Of a stretch of DNA of 64,000 bases, positions 56,014-63,883 are shown one piece after another (within the stretch, counting starts at the first letter, position 1; every line of letters begins with the position of its first letter). The notes beneath the pieces were generated by a model. It did no database searches. It was not told the DNA's origin and saw only the letters and a program-made list of their open reading frames with translations. Source of the stretch: Roseomonas sp. E05 (lineage in GTDB: Bacteria > Pseudomonadota > Alphaproteobacteria > Acetobacterales > Acetobacteraceae). A program made the position numbers and the translations under genes. The stretch is taken from assembly GCF_030063475.1 (NCBI RefSeq), contig NZ_JASIRT010000008.1:140915-204914 (forward strand), written 5' to 3'.

Positions 56014-56468
56014 CGGAAGCTCACCAGCCTGACGATCACGAAACGGTCCTGGGTTCCGTCCTGGCACACGGGAGCGGTACGTCGCGAGATCTCGGTCATC
56101 CAGGCGCGGGGGCGGGTGGCATCCCCATGCGAGTAGCAGGGCAGTGCCAGCATGTGGTCTTTCGCCGCTCGCAGGGATGCGAAGGGCACTGGATCGATCG
56201 TCAAGTCATCCCAGTCATCTTCACGGACAGCGGCATACTCGGCGGTCAGGGAGATGTTCAGGACCGGAACGGTGCCATTCAGGGCGACCATCTGCGGCAT
56301 GGTGTCGGCGGCTTTGGCCAATGATCCAGACGTCCGCTTCTTCGTTGCCGCAGGGGCTGGCTTAGCCATGGTGCCAGCCCCTTTCTTGCGCTTCTTCTTG
56401 GGCGGAGGCGGCTCTTCTGCCATAAGCGGGGATGCCTGCTGGATGAGGATGCGCCTGACCTTAGCCAT
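56010..56468 (-). CDS. Hypothetical protein with basic N-terminus
   Basis: About 152 residues from ATG 56468 (56474 or the internal MAEEPPPP start are alternatives). A Pro/Lys-rich stretch (EEPPPPKKKRKKG) and Lys/Ala-rich linker precede a compact C-terminal part (LNGTVPVLNISLTAEYAAV, DDLTIDPVPFASLRAAKDHML). No signal peptide. It is translationally coupled to the lipoprotein gene, so the two probably act together. Unrecognised. Confidence 0.55.
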   Translation of the reverse strand: MAKVRRILIQQASPLMAEEPPPPKKKRKKGAGTMAKPAPAATKKRTSGSLAKAADTMPQMVALNGTVPVLNISLTAEYAAVREDDWDDLTIDPVPFASLRAAKDHMLALPCYSHGDATRPRAWMTEISRRTAPVCQDGTQDRFVIVRLVSFR

Positions 56469-56474
56469 TTTCAT

Positions 56475-56964
56475 TTCGAACAGTAAACTAAAATCTCGTC
56501 TTCCGTGGCGGGGCACACGAGAACCGCTTTCGCTGAAAGCCAAGCAGCAGTGCTCGGGCCGCCATTCGGCTTGCGAAGAGCTCGGCTACGACTCCCGCAG
56601 CTCCGTGATGGGTTCGCCGAGGTCGACGTTGAGAGCCGCCGGTCTGGCTCTCACCTGCCCCGGAAGCCGCTCGGTTGTCCTGTCGCTCAGGAAGATCCGG
56701 AGCATCTAATCGCCGGACTTTGGATCATCTTGGCGAGCACCTGTAGCAGATGTTCGAGGACGTGGTCCGATCGGTCGCCTTGCCCATCTGCTGTGGCGGT
56801 GCTCGCCAGCGCAATCGGCTTCGCGGCGTCCAGCTACAGAAGCGACCTGGCCGAGGCGGAACGTGGCGCAGGACCGCATGGCCGCTCCTAGGCGTCGTGC
56901 ACATCTGGTGCACGGACCGACCTGCCTCCTGCCGAGCGATATGGCAGGTTGAGCCTTTTCCTGG
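56475..56964. other. Intergenic stretch of about 490 bp
   Basis: Starts with an AT-rich patch (56476-56500) that may be the promoter of the two-gene lipoprotein operon. The rest has short open frames on both strands with no start signals or recognisable domains. No terminator hairpin for the helicase gene was identified. Confidence 0.4.
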
Positions 56965-59900
56965 TTACCGCTCCTTCATCGCCAAGTCCCCGAAGGGGAG
57001 GCGGCCGCAGGCAAACCAATGCGGGCAGCGCGGGCAATCCTCTGCCTTGCCGATGGCTGGAAAAGATCCGCGCTGAAGTAGGTCGCCAAGCTCCTGCAGG
57101 GTCTGAAGCCTGTTTTTCAGCTTTTTGGGCGTGAGGTCGACAGGGTGCACCGTATCGTCGGTCAGGCTGACCAACTCCGCGCGGCCGCGACCAGCACCCT
57201 GCGCCTGGGCGGCAAGTAGCAGGAGGGTGAAGCCGATTTTCAGATCGTCCACGCGGCCGCTCCCGGTTCGGATGCGACGTAGGACGTGCTCGCCCGCCTC
57301 GGACAATGAATCCTCGGCATGGACGCGCACCTCGACACCGGCCTGGTCAACGACGACCACCGCGGACTGCATGGAAGTCCGTCCATTGAGGTGCCGGTGA
57401 AGCGCCGCGAGCAGCTTCGAGCCAAGGGCGCGGTAGTGCTCCGCATAACCGTGGTCCCACGGGCCATGCTCCAGCCAGATGGCCTCGAATGCTTGCTCCA
57501 GCTTGGCCAGGCCGGAACCGCCGAGGTGGGCATCTGCTTCGGCCATCTGGTTCAGCAGCCGGTGCACGCAGTCGTGGGTCTTGGCGAAGGGGCCAGTCTG
57601 GCGGGCCGCGCCGATGCCGAGCAGGGCGGTGTGCAGCATCCTGCGTGGGCAATTCTGGAGCTGCTCGAGTTGGTGCGCCTGCAGCCTCGCGCCGCCAGCG
57701 GGCCACGACACGGAAATGGCGCGTTCGGCAGCCGGTGGAGGGGGCAGGGCGGGCGAACCGCGCTTCACGAGCGGTGCGGGCGCGATCTTCGTGAGGAATG
57801 GCGACGGTGACAGTGCCCGGTTCCCGGCGGTCCGATCACTCCGGTAGAGGCGCAGGTGGGTCTTCGCGCGCGACAGCGCCACGAAGAAGAGGCACTCCTC
57901 CTCGGCGGCGGCGTCCTCGGCCGGGGAGTGCGGTCCGGCCGCCTCGATCAGCCCATGCGGCGGCGGGCAGGCCTGGCTCCTCTCGGGCATCGGGAAGCTC
58001 TTGTCGGTGAGACCTGGCAGGTGCACCGCCTCGAACTCCAGGCCCTTGCTCCCGTGCACGGTCATCACATGGACCGCATCGAGGCCCCTGGCCGCCTCCG
58101 GCACGTCGCCGAGGCTTTTCGCCTCGCCGAGCAGCGCGATCCGCCGCAGCCGCTGCATGAAGCGCCTGATGGGCGGCCCCGCCTCTCCAGGAGGCTGCGT
58201 GCGGACTGTCTCCAGGAGCCGCCAGACCGCGAGGCGGCGCATGCTGCTGGCCATGCCGTCGGCTTCGGCCACATCCGCCAGCCACCTCGTTCGGTCCATG
58301 ACGTACGCGGTCAGGAACTCCCACGGCGTGGAGAAGGGCCCCAGGCCCGCGAGGTCGTCCCGCAAGCGGGCGAGGCCTGTCGCACCCTGCGCCGAGAGGC
58401 CGGGGAGCATCGCCAGGTCCGGCAGCGCCTCCAGCGCGGTCCGGTCGCCGGACCGCAGCGCCAACGCCACGGTGCGCACGTCCTGCAGGGTCAGGCCGTA
58501 GCGAGGCAGCGCCCCGACGCGTGGCAAGCCCGCGCCGGTGGGATCGACGGCCAGGCTGAGGAGGCTCAGGAGATCCCGCACCTCCTCGCGCTCCAGCAGG
58601 TTGCCGATGCGCAGCACCGGGATACCCGCCGCTTCGAGCGCGGCCGCGACCTTCTCGACCCGGGCGTTCGCGCGGCAGAGGACGGCTTGCTGGCCGTGGC
58701 GCACCCCGCGTTCTGCGAGCTCCCTCAAGCCTGCCACCACCGCGGCCAGTTCGGCGGCGTCGTCGGGGCAGACCGTGAGCGATGGCGCGTGCCCGGCCGT
58801 GCCGCGATAGGCGGACAGCTTCAGGGGAACGCCTCCCGCGGACGCGGCCATGGACGACGCGAACCCGACGAAGCCGCGGACCACCTCGGCCGAGGAGCGG
58901 TAGTTCGTGTCCAGTCCCAGGGCCACGTGGGGACCAAAGTCCTCCCCGAAGCGCGACATGCTGGCGGAGGACGCGCCGCGGAAGCGGTAGATGGCTTGCC
59001 GGGCGTCACCGACCGCCCAGAGTTCGCCGCCCCGGCCGACCAACGCCTTCAGGAGCCTGATGCTCGCGCGGTTGACGTCCTGGTACTCGTCCACCAGGAC
59101 GTGGCGGTGCCGCTCGCGGAGCCCTGCCGCCAGGACGGGGTCGTCCTCGAGCAGCAGGGTCGGCAGCATGATCATGTCGCCGTAGTCGATGCCACCCGTC
59201 GCCTGCAGCTTGCCTTGGTAGGCCGCGTAGACGCGCGCCACCTCCTCGGCCCGCCCCGCGGCCGCCAGCTTCTCCGGGTCTCCCGCCGCGGCGAGGCGCA
59301 TGGCGGCCGCGAGCTCGGCGTAGCGCTCCGGTCCGGCGACCTCGTCCTTGGCGCGGGACACGGCGCCCAGGACGTCCTTCAGGAGCCTCTCCGGTGACCA
59401 CAGGTTGCGGTAGTGCTTGAGGTCGAGGGTGGCGAGGAGGTCCTCCAGGGCGTCGACGGCCGAGGCGCTGTCGAACAGCACAGGGCGATCCGGCAGGCCG
59501 AGCCGGTCGGCGTGGCGCCGGACGATGTCGGCGCCGAACTGGTGGAACGTGCCGACCCACACGCGGGCGCCGTCCTCCGGAAGCGCGGCGCAAATCCGTT
59601 CGGATGCCTCGGCTGCGGCACGATCGGAGAAGGTGAGCACAAGGATTGACCCCGGGTCCACGCCCGCCCCGACAAGGTGGACGATCCGCGCGACCATGGT
59701 GCGCGTCTTCCCCGTCCCTGGACCGGCGGACAGCAGCAGCGGGCCGCCAGCGTGCGAGACCGCGGCCGCCTGCGAGCCATCCAGGTCGGGCGCAGCCTTC
59801 GGGGCAGGGGAGGGCGCCTCCACGTCGGGCAGCAGCAGCGAGTCCAGGAGCTGCCTCTCGACCACGCCGCGGGGAAGCCCCGTGCTGGAGACGATGGCCG

Positions 59901-60354
59901 CTGCGGTCATTCTCCCGGCGAGGTGCATCCGGCGCGCGTCGTCACGGGGCAGGGCGAACTCCCGCGCGAACACCTCGGCCTCGAGCTCGCGCCGCTCCCG
60001 CGGGCCGTAGTCGGTCAAACGGACCGTGGCTGCCCCAGCCCGACCCGCGGCGACCGACATGTCGTAACCGGCGGTCAGGCGGTGGACAGCCTCGTGCCCC
60101 AACTCGTGGGCCAGGAGCAGGGCCCGCTCACCGTCGTCTTCGCGGTTCGCGCAGACGATGGTTCCCGCCTGAGGGTCCAGGAGCGCCATCGTCCCATTCA
60201 GGAGCGGGCTTCTCGCGGGCACCCAACTCACCTCGAACCCGAGATGGTCCGCGGCTGCCTCCGCTAGAGCCAGGATGCCGTGCGTCGCTGCCGTCGCCGA
60301 GACGGCCTGGCGGAGGGCGCGTGCCGCAAAGCGCGCGGCGTCGAAGGAATTCAC
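56965..60354 (-). CDS. ImmA/IrrE-type peptidase fused to UvrD-type helicase with Fe-S RecB-like C-terminus
   Basis: 1129 residues. Residues 1-175: zinc-peptidase domain with ALLLAHELGHEAVH (HELGH 83-87) and RELEAEVFAREFALP supplying the third ligand, as in ImmA/IrrE. Residues 190-870: superfamily 1A helicase with AGPGTGKTRT (Walker A 211-217), VLVDEYQDVNRA (422-426), VGDARQAIYRFRG, NYRS (484-487), VMTVHGSKGLEFEAV and FVALSRAKTHLRLYR. Residues 890-1129: RecB/AddB-like, with C902 (LQNCPRR) and CPRCPHWFACG (C1107, C1110, C1116), an iron-sulfur pattern; the (D/E)xK nuclease motif seems replaced by RRIRTG. Starts 14 bp after the regulator gene. I know of no named system with this fusion; a defence role is inferred. 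Confidence 0.9.
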   Translation of the reverse strand: MNSFDAARFAARALRQAVSATAATHGILALAEAAADHLGFEVSWVPARSPLLNGTMALLDPQAGTIVCANREDDGERALLLAHELGHEAVHRLTAGYDMSVAAGRAGAATVRLTDYGPRERRELEAEVFAREFALPRDDARRMHLAGRMTAAAIVSSTGLPRGVVERQLLDSLLLPDVEAPSPAPKAAPDLDGSQAAAVSHAGGPLLLSAGPGTGKTRTMVARIVHLVGAGVDPGSILVLTFSDRAAAEASERICAALPEDGARVWVGTFHQFGADIVRRHADRLGLPDRPVLFDSASAVDALEDLLATLDLKHYRNLWSPERLLKDVLGAVSRAKDEVAGPERYAELAAAMRLAAAGDPEKLAAAGRAEEVARVYAAYQGKLQATGGIDYGDMIMLPTLLLEDDPVLAAGLRERHRHVLVDEYQDVNRASIRLLKALVGRGGELWAVGDARQAIYRFRGASSASMSRFGEDFGPHVALGLDTNYRSSAEVVRGFVGFASSMAASAGGVPLKLSAYRGTAGHAPSLTVCPDDAAELAAVVAGLRELAERGVRHGQQAVLCRANARVEKVAAALEAAGIPVLRIGNLLEREEVRDLLSLLSLAVDPTGAGLPRVGALPRYGLTLQDVRTVALALRSGDRTALEALPDLAMLPGLSAQGATGLARLRDDLAGLGPFSTPWEFLTAYVMDRTRWLADVAEADGMASSMRRLAVWRLLETVRTQPPGEAGPPIRRFMQRLRRIALLGEAKSLGDVPEAARGLDAVHVMTVHGSKGLEFEAVHLPGLTDKSFPMPERSQACPPPHGLIEAAGPHSPAEDAAAEEECLFFVALSRAKTHLRLYRSDRTAGNRALSPSPFLTKIAPAPLVKRGSPALPPPPAAERAISVSWPAGGARLQAHQLEQLQNCPRRMLHTALLGIGAARQTGPFAKTHDCVHRLLNQMAEADAHLGGSGLAKLEQAFEAIWLEHGPWDHGYAEHYRALGSKLLAALHRHLNGRTSMQSAVVVVDQAGVEVRVHAEDSLSEAGEHVLRRIRTGSGRVDDLKIGFTLLLLAAQAQGAGRGRAELVSLTDDTVHPVDLTPKKLKNRLQTLQELGDLLQRGSFPAIGKAEDCPRCPHWFACGRLPFGDLAMKER

Positions 60355-60368
60355 CGCCGCGCGCCGGA

Positions 60369-61457
60369 TCAGTCGGCCAGCATGTGCTGGATGGCGTCGG
60401 TGGTCATCCCAGCCTCGCGCGCGACCTCCTCCAGTGTCATGGCGCCTGCGGACGCGGTGGGCCTTCGCTTCGCCTTGGCCGCCATTGCTGGCGGGAGTCG
60501 TGCCCCCGAGCCTGCGTGGTGGATGATGTCGTTCGCTGGCACGGGTGTCGGCATGGCCCTGCCGATGCGCTCGGCGACTATCCCTGGTAGGCCCACGACC
60601 CGGCCATCCCTGATGGCGGCGAGAACCGTTCTCGGCATCCGAGCCCCTTCCGCCACCCGGGCGAACTGCTGGACGCTCAGGTCCGCGAAGGGATTGCCAC
60701 GTGGGGAGCCGTCGGATGCGGCGGCTCCGACATCATGGTCTCGGATGGGCGTGCGCCCGCCCAAGGCGAGATGGAGAACGTAACGACACAGCTCCTGAAG
60801 CTTCACGCCGCTCTCGTGCGCCTCGAGCTGAAGCCTTGCGTGGGTTTCCGCGTCCATCCTCACAGTCCGGTAGACCGTCTCGTCGCCACGGTCCTGCCGC
60901 CCGGCGCGCAGCTTGCTCTCGTTCGCCGAAATGGCCGCCACGACACCGGCGCGCGTGGTCCGGCCTGTAAAGGTCCGGAAGGCGGTCAGACCCGCATGCA
61001 GCGCGTCCACAATGGCTTGGTTCGAGGCGGGGGCGCGCGGCGCGTCGGCGAGCAGGGCGACCTGCGCGGGATCAAGGCCGAGGCTGTAGCAACCCATCCG
61101 TTCCCGTGCAGCAAGCGAACGGACGTGCGCCTCCCTCAAGCTCTCGGCGTGCGTCCGGGCGAGGTTGTTCGCCCAACGCTCCAGGTCGGCTGGAGTCGCC
61201 GAATCGAGCAATTCACTGATCCGCCGGACGAACATGCGGTGCGCCTCGTCGGCCGCATCGCCGAACCCCTTGGCGCCATTCCGGCCCACGCCTGGGCACC
61301 AGACGATGTGGGTCCGCGACGGCTCATGGAAGTCATGCCGCGTCACGGCTCTGACCGCCCGTTCGAGGTCGCTCCGCGCCAGGTTGCCGGATCCATGTGC
61401 CCCGGCGGCTTCCGTACCACCATCGGTGGCGTGCGCCGTGCCCTGATGCCTCACCAT
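60369..61457 (-). CDS. DNA-binding protein with RHH-like and HTH-like segments
   Basis: 362 residues, ATG 61457 preceded by GGGGAG at 6 bases. Three DNA-binding-like segments are visible: a ribbon-helix-helix type stretch ETVYRTVRMDAETHARLQLEA (about 191-235), an XRE-like helical segment FARVAEGARMPRTVLAAIRDG (about 260-300) and a C-terminal MTLEEVAREAGMTTDAIQHML. The N-terminal half is unrecognised. It lies immediately upstream of the peptidase-helicase gene, where ImmA-type peptidases usually have an HTH repressor partner, and 60 bp from a double palindrome; I infer an autorepressor or antitoxin-like partner. Confidence 0.75.
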   Translation of the reverse strand: MVRHQGTAHATDGGTEAAGAHGSGNLARSDLERAVRAVTRHDFHEPSRTHIVWCPGVGRNGAKGFGDAADEAHRMFVRRISELLDSATPADLERWANNLARTHAESLREAHVRSLAARERMGCYSLGLDPAQVALLADAPRAPASNQAIVDALHAGLTAFRTFTGRTTRAGVVAAISANESKLRAGRQDRGDETVYRTVRMDAETHARLQLEAHESGVKLQELCRYVLHLALGGRTPIRDHDVGAAASDGSPRGNPFADLSVQQFARVAEGARMPRTVLAAIRDGRVVGLPGIVAERIGRAMPTPVPANDIIHHAGSGARLPPAMAAKAKRRPTASAGAMTLEEVAREAGMTTDAIQHMLAD

Positions 61458-61516
61458 GATTCGCTCCCCAAGATTACCGGACTCCAGCAGGGAGCCGACC
61501 GCGTCACAGGCTGATT

Positions 61517-61555
61517 CTCACCACTTGATGGTGAGTCTCACCGAAAGCCGGTGAG
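61517..61555. promoter_or_regulatory. Tandem double palindrome (CTCACC-N7-GGTGAG twice), likely operator
   Basis: Two perfect inverted repeats, CTCACC-ACTTGAT-GGTGAG (61517-61535) and CTCACC-GAAAGCC-GGTGAG (61537-61555), have identical arms and different loops, with centres exactly 20 bp apart, about two helical turns. They lie in the 153-bp gap between the regulator ATG (61457) and the divergent dioxygenase GTG (61611), about 56-60 bp from each. This is the layout of a cooperative repressor operator acting on both genes. Confidence 0.8.
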
Positions 61556-61610
61556 ATTGCAATCGGGCTGGCGATGCTGCAGAAGGATTGAGCAGTCCGA
61601 GAGGCCGAGC

Positions 61611-62621
61611 GTGCCCATCCTTGATGCCATCCAGGAAATCGCAATCGATCCGGCTCGGCTCCCGGCCGCCCTTGCCGCCCTCCCAACCGGCGACCCGTGC
61701 TGCGACCCGGTTGGGCTTCACGCTGAGGCCGGTGATGCCATACAGGGGGCGCTCTCGCAGGATGATGCAATCACGCTCAGGCAGTTTGCGACTGGCCAGC
61801 AACCTTGGCTCGTCATACGTACTGGGATTAACCTGGCCGCGCTGCCCGAGACACCCACGGGCTTCGCCCCGCTACACCACCCTGCCTGGTGGCCCCTCGC
61901 ATGGGCTACGATCGGCCTCATGTCGCTGGCGGGGGCGCGGCTGGTTTCATACCACTCCGAAAACGACGGCGCCGCGTTCGTGAACCTGGTCGCTCTGCCT
62001 GACCAAGAGGCAGGCGCCGGTGTGGCGGAGCGGTCCGTGGCGCCGATGAGGGGGCACACCGACGGTGCTTCGCTGCCGTTTCCCAGCGAGTTTATGGCGG
62101 GCGGAGAGGAGCAATCGCCCGCCCCCGACCTCCTGGTGCTGGTCGGGCTCCGCAACCCATCGGGCACGATGACCAGGCTCACGTCGGTGTCGTCGGTTCT
62201 GAGGACCCTGACGGATGAACAGTATGATGCGCTGCAGGGGCCATGGTTCGACATAAAGGCCCAAAGGACTTTCGTGAACGGGCGCACCAGGGTCGGTGCC
62301 CCTTTGCTGAGCCTTGTCGAGCCTCGTCACGGCAATTCCATGCGCTTCAGCCACAGCAGCGTGAGGGTCTCCCACGATGCGCCGCCTTTGGCACGTGAAG
62401 CCTTGGATGCGTTCTCCGCCGCCTTGCCTGGGCTCTACACCGACGTGGTGGTTGGGGCGGGGGACATCTGCCTTGTTCACAACAGGCAGGTGATCCACGG
62501 CCGCGCGGCGCCCGGGCCCGGCGTGGGGGGGCACACCCGATGGCTGCTGCGAACTTATGGCTGGATGAGCGACACCACCGGCAATCAGCGGCCCGGCGAT
62601 CCGGCACACCTGCATCTCTAG
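61611..62621 (+). CDS. Fe(II)/2-oxoglutarate dioxygenase, TauD/clavaminate synthase-like
   Basis: 336 residues from GTG 61611, six bases after GAGAGG. The iron-binding facial triad is H149 and D151 in RGHTDGASLPFP and H296 in NRQVIHGR, with R310 (GGHTRWLLRTYGW) fourteen residues on as the 2-oxoglutarate anchor. Residues around LRTYGWM and NSMRFSHSSVRVS resemble the clavaminate synthase/asparagine oxygenase group, which hydroxylate amino acids. The substrate is unknown; no biosynthetic cluster surrounds it. It faces the regulator gene across the double palindrome. Confidence 0.85.
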   Translation: MPILDAIQEIAIDPARLPAALAALPTGDPCCDPVGLHAEAGDAIQGALSQDDAITLRQFATGQQPWLVIRTGINLAALPETPTGFAPLHHPAWWPLAWATIGLMSLAGARLVSYHSENDGAAFVNLVALPDQEAGAGVAERSVAPMRGHTDGASLPFPSEFMAGGEEQSPAPDLLVLVGLRNPSGTMTRLTSVSSVLRTLTDEQYDALQGPWFDIKAQRTFVNGRTRVGAPLLSLVEPRHGNSMRFSHSSVRVSHDAPPLAREALDAFSAALPGLYTDVVVGAGDICLVHNRQVIHGRAAPGPGVGGHTRWLLRTYGWMSDTTGNQRPGDPAHLHL

Positions 62622-62929
62622 ACCGCGATCCTGCAGACCGCGGAGGCCACCCTGGTGAGCGCTTTGTCCTTGAGCGGGGAATCCGGCCACGCGGGTGCTC
62701 GTCACGAGGGACGGCGTGGAACTTCCGAAGTGGCTGTGCTTCCGCTCGCAGTCAGCAGGAAGACCGCCAGGATGCGGGGCGCACGTGCTGCCTGCTGTTC
62801 GAGGGTGCGGCTCATCTCGATGTTGTGGCAGAATTTGGACGCCAGAGGGTCGACATCCACCAGGAGCAGGAAGATGTGAGCCGCTCCGGCTCTCAGGGGG
62901 TTCCGGGGCTGCGGCGCCCGGACGATGGT
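62622..62929. other. Intergenic stretch between convergent genes
   Basis: About 308 bp with no convincing gene; one 74-codon frame starting at GTG 62655 lacks coding character. No terminator with a T-run was seen. Confidence 0.4.
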
Positions 62930-63484
62930 TTAACTGGCAGAGCCGAAGCGAAAGAGTGCCATAGACGGCTGGCCGTCGATCGGCAGGTGGAGTTCCCATG
63001 TCTTGATTGCGACGTCTCCACTGCGGGCGGCGTCCGTCACCAGCTCCCCCGAGGCGATGTTGAAGTAGGCGGCCCTCGCGCCGGTGGCAGCGGCATGCTG
63101 CGCCGTCAGCAGTGTGCCGCTGCGCCCGACGATAAGCGCGCCGGTCGGGACCGGCCCGAGATGTGCCCGAACGGCTGCAGTGCCCCTTGGATCGAAGCTG
63201 AAGAAGGGCTTCTTTCCGAATGACAACACCGTCTGGTTGGGTTCGTAGTACTCCCACGCGACGGTCGCCGGGCCGCCGCCAGAGGCATCCCGCATGTAGA
63301 CCATGACCAGCGTCCGTGTGCCACCCCGCTCGAGATGCGCACCAACCATGCCGAATCGCTCGCTGCCGCCATCGACCAAAGCCACGATATCGCCGGGCTC
63401 CGTGGCCTCGAAGGACTTGCTGGCCACCGCAGGGCGGAGGCGGGAGGCAGGCATCGCCTGGGGAGTAGATAGGTCCAGAGTCAT
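62930..63484 (-). CDS. Unknown protein, intact member of a duplicated pair
   Basis: 184 residues from ATG 63484. N-terminal half: ASRLRPAVASKSFEATEPGDIVALVDGGSERFGMVG, then VMVYMRD and VAWEYYEPNQTVLSFGKKPFFSFDP, which look like beta strands. C-terminal half: TGALIVGRSGTLLTAQHAAATG and a final FRFGS. I do not recognise the family. A truncated copy lies at 53550-53915 in the same orientation, with a shared upstream palindrome. Not in an operon. Confidence 0.7.
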   Translation of the reverse strand: MTLDLSTPQAMPASRLRPAVASKSFEATEPGDIVALVDGGSERFGMVGAHLERGGTRTLVMVYMRDASGGGPATVAWEYYEPNQTVLSFGKKPFFSFDPRGTAAVRAHLGPVPTGALIVGRSGTLLTAQHAAATGARAAYFNIASGELVTDAARSGDVAIKTWELHLPIDGQPSMALFRFGSAS

Positions 63485-63502
63485 GGGAAGTCCTGCAAAG
63501 GT

Positions 63503-63512
63503 GCGGCGCCGC
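63503..63512. promoter_or_regulatory. Palindrome GCGGCGCCGC 18 bp upstream of the start
   Basis: The same 10-bp palindrome at the same distance from the ATG occurs before the decayed paralogue (53934-53943). Conservation within a diverged duplicate suggests a binding site or a leader structure; GC-rich palindromes are also common by chance in this genome. Confidence 0.35.
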
Positions 63513-63710
63513 CTCTAGGTGGCTGCGGTGAGCGAGCCATGGAGAAAGCACACTGCCGGATAGATGGTGGGGGTGAAGCCATCCGCCAACGGCGGCACGA
63601 TGGGAGGAGCCGGTGGCTGCAAGCCGTTCGAACGCCATCATCAGAAGCACGGAAGGCACGACTGTGCCTTTTGCATGATTGCCGCCTGGTAAGGGCTAAG
63701 GAGTTCAGCG

Positions 63711-63883
63711 CTACGTCCGCGGCCGGATATGGCGGACGCTTGCGAGCTTCAACCATGTCTTTGGGGCTCGACCATATCCATTCTCCTCAGTGGCTCCCGC
63801 CACCTCCCTGGGTCCGGCGAACAGGACGACGTTCGCCCCCTTCTTCCCGGTGGCGCTGCTGTAGCGCAGCCCGTCGAGGCGGC
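63711..63883 (-). pseudogene. RES-domain-like gene fragment cut by IS66
   Basis: A 57-codon open reading frame without a start runs from the IS66 end to a TAG at 63711-63713: RLDGLRYSSATGKKGANVVLFAGP and then WLKLASVRHIRPRT. The DGLRY.S.....G.NVVLF pattern resembles the RES family (NAD-degrading toxins of TA systems), from memory only. The 5' part would be displaced to beyond the element, so this is a broken gene. Confidence 0.5.

Noticed and set aside
56505..57076. Several plus-strand frames at the end of and beyond the peptidase-helicase gene.
   Set aside because: No ribosome-binding site, inconsistent codon use, and partial overlap with the helicase on the other strand.
62655..62879. A 74-codon frame starting at GTG.
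   Set aside because: Ser/Arg-rich product with no coding-like third positions; probably chance.
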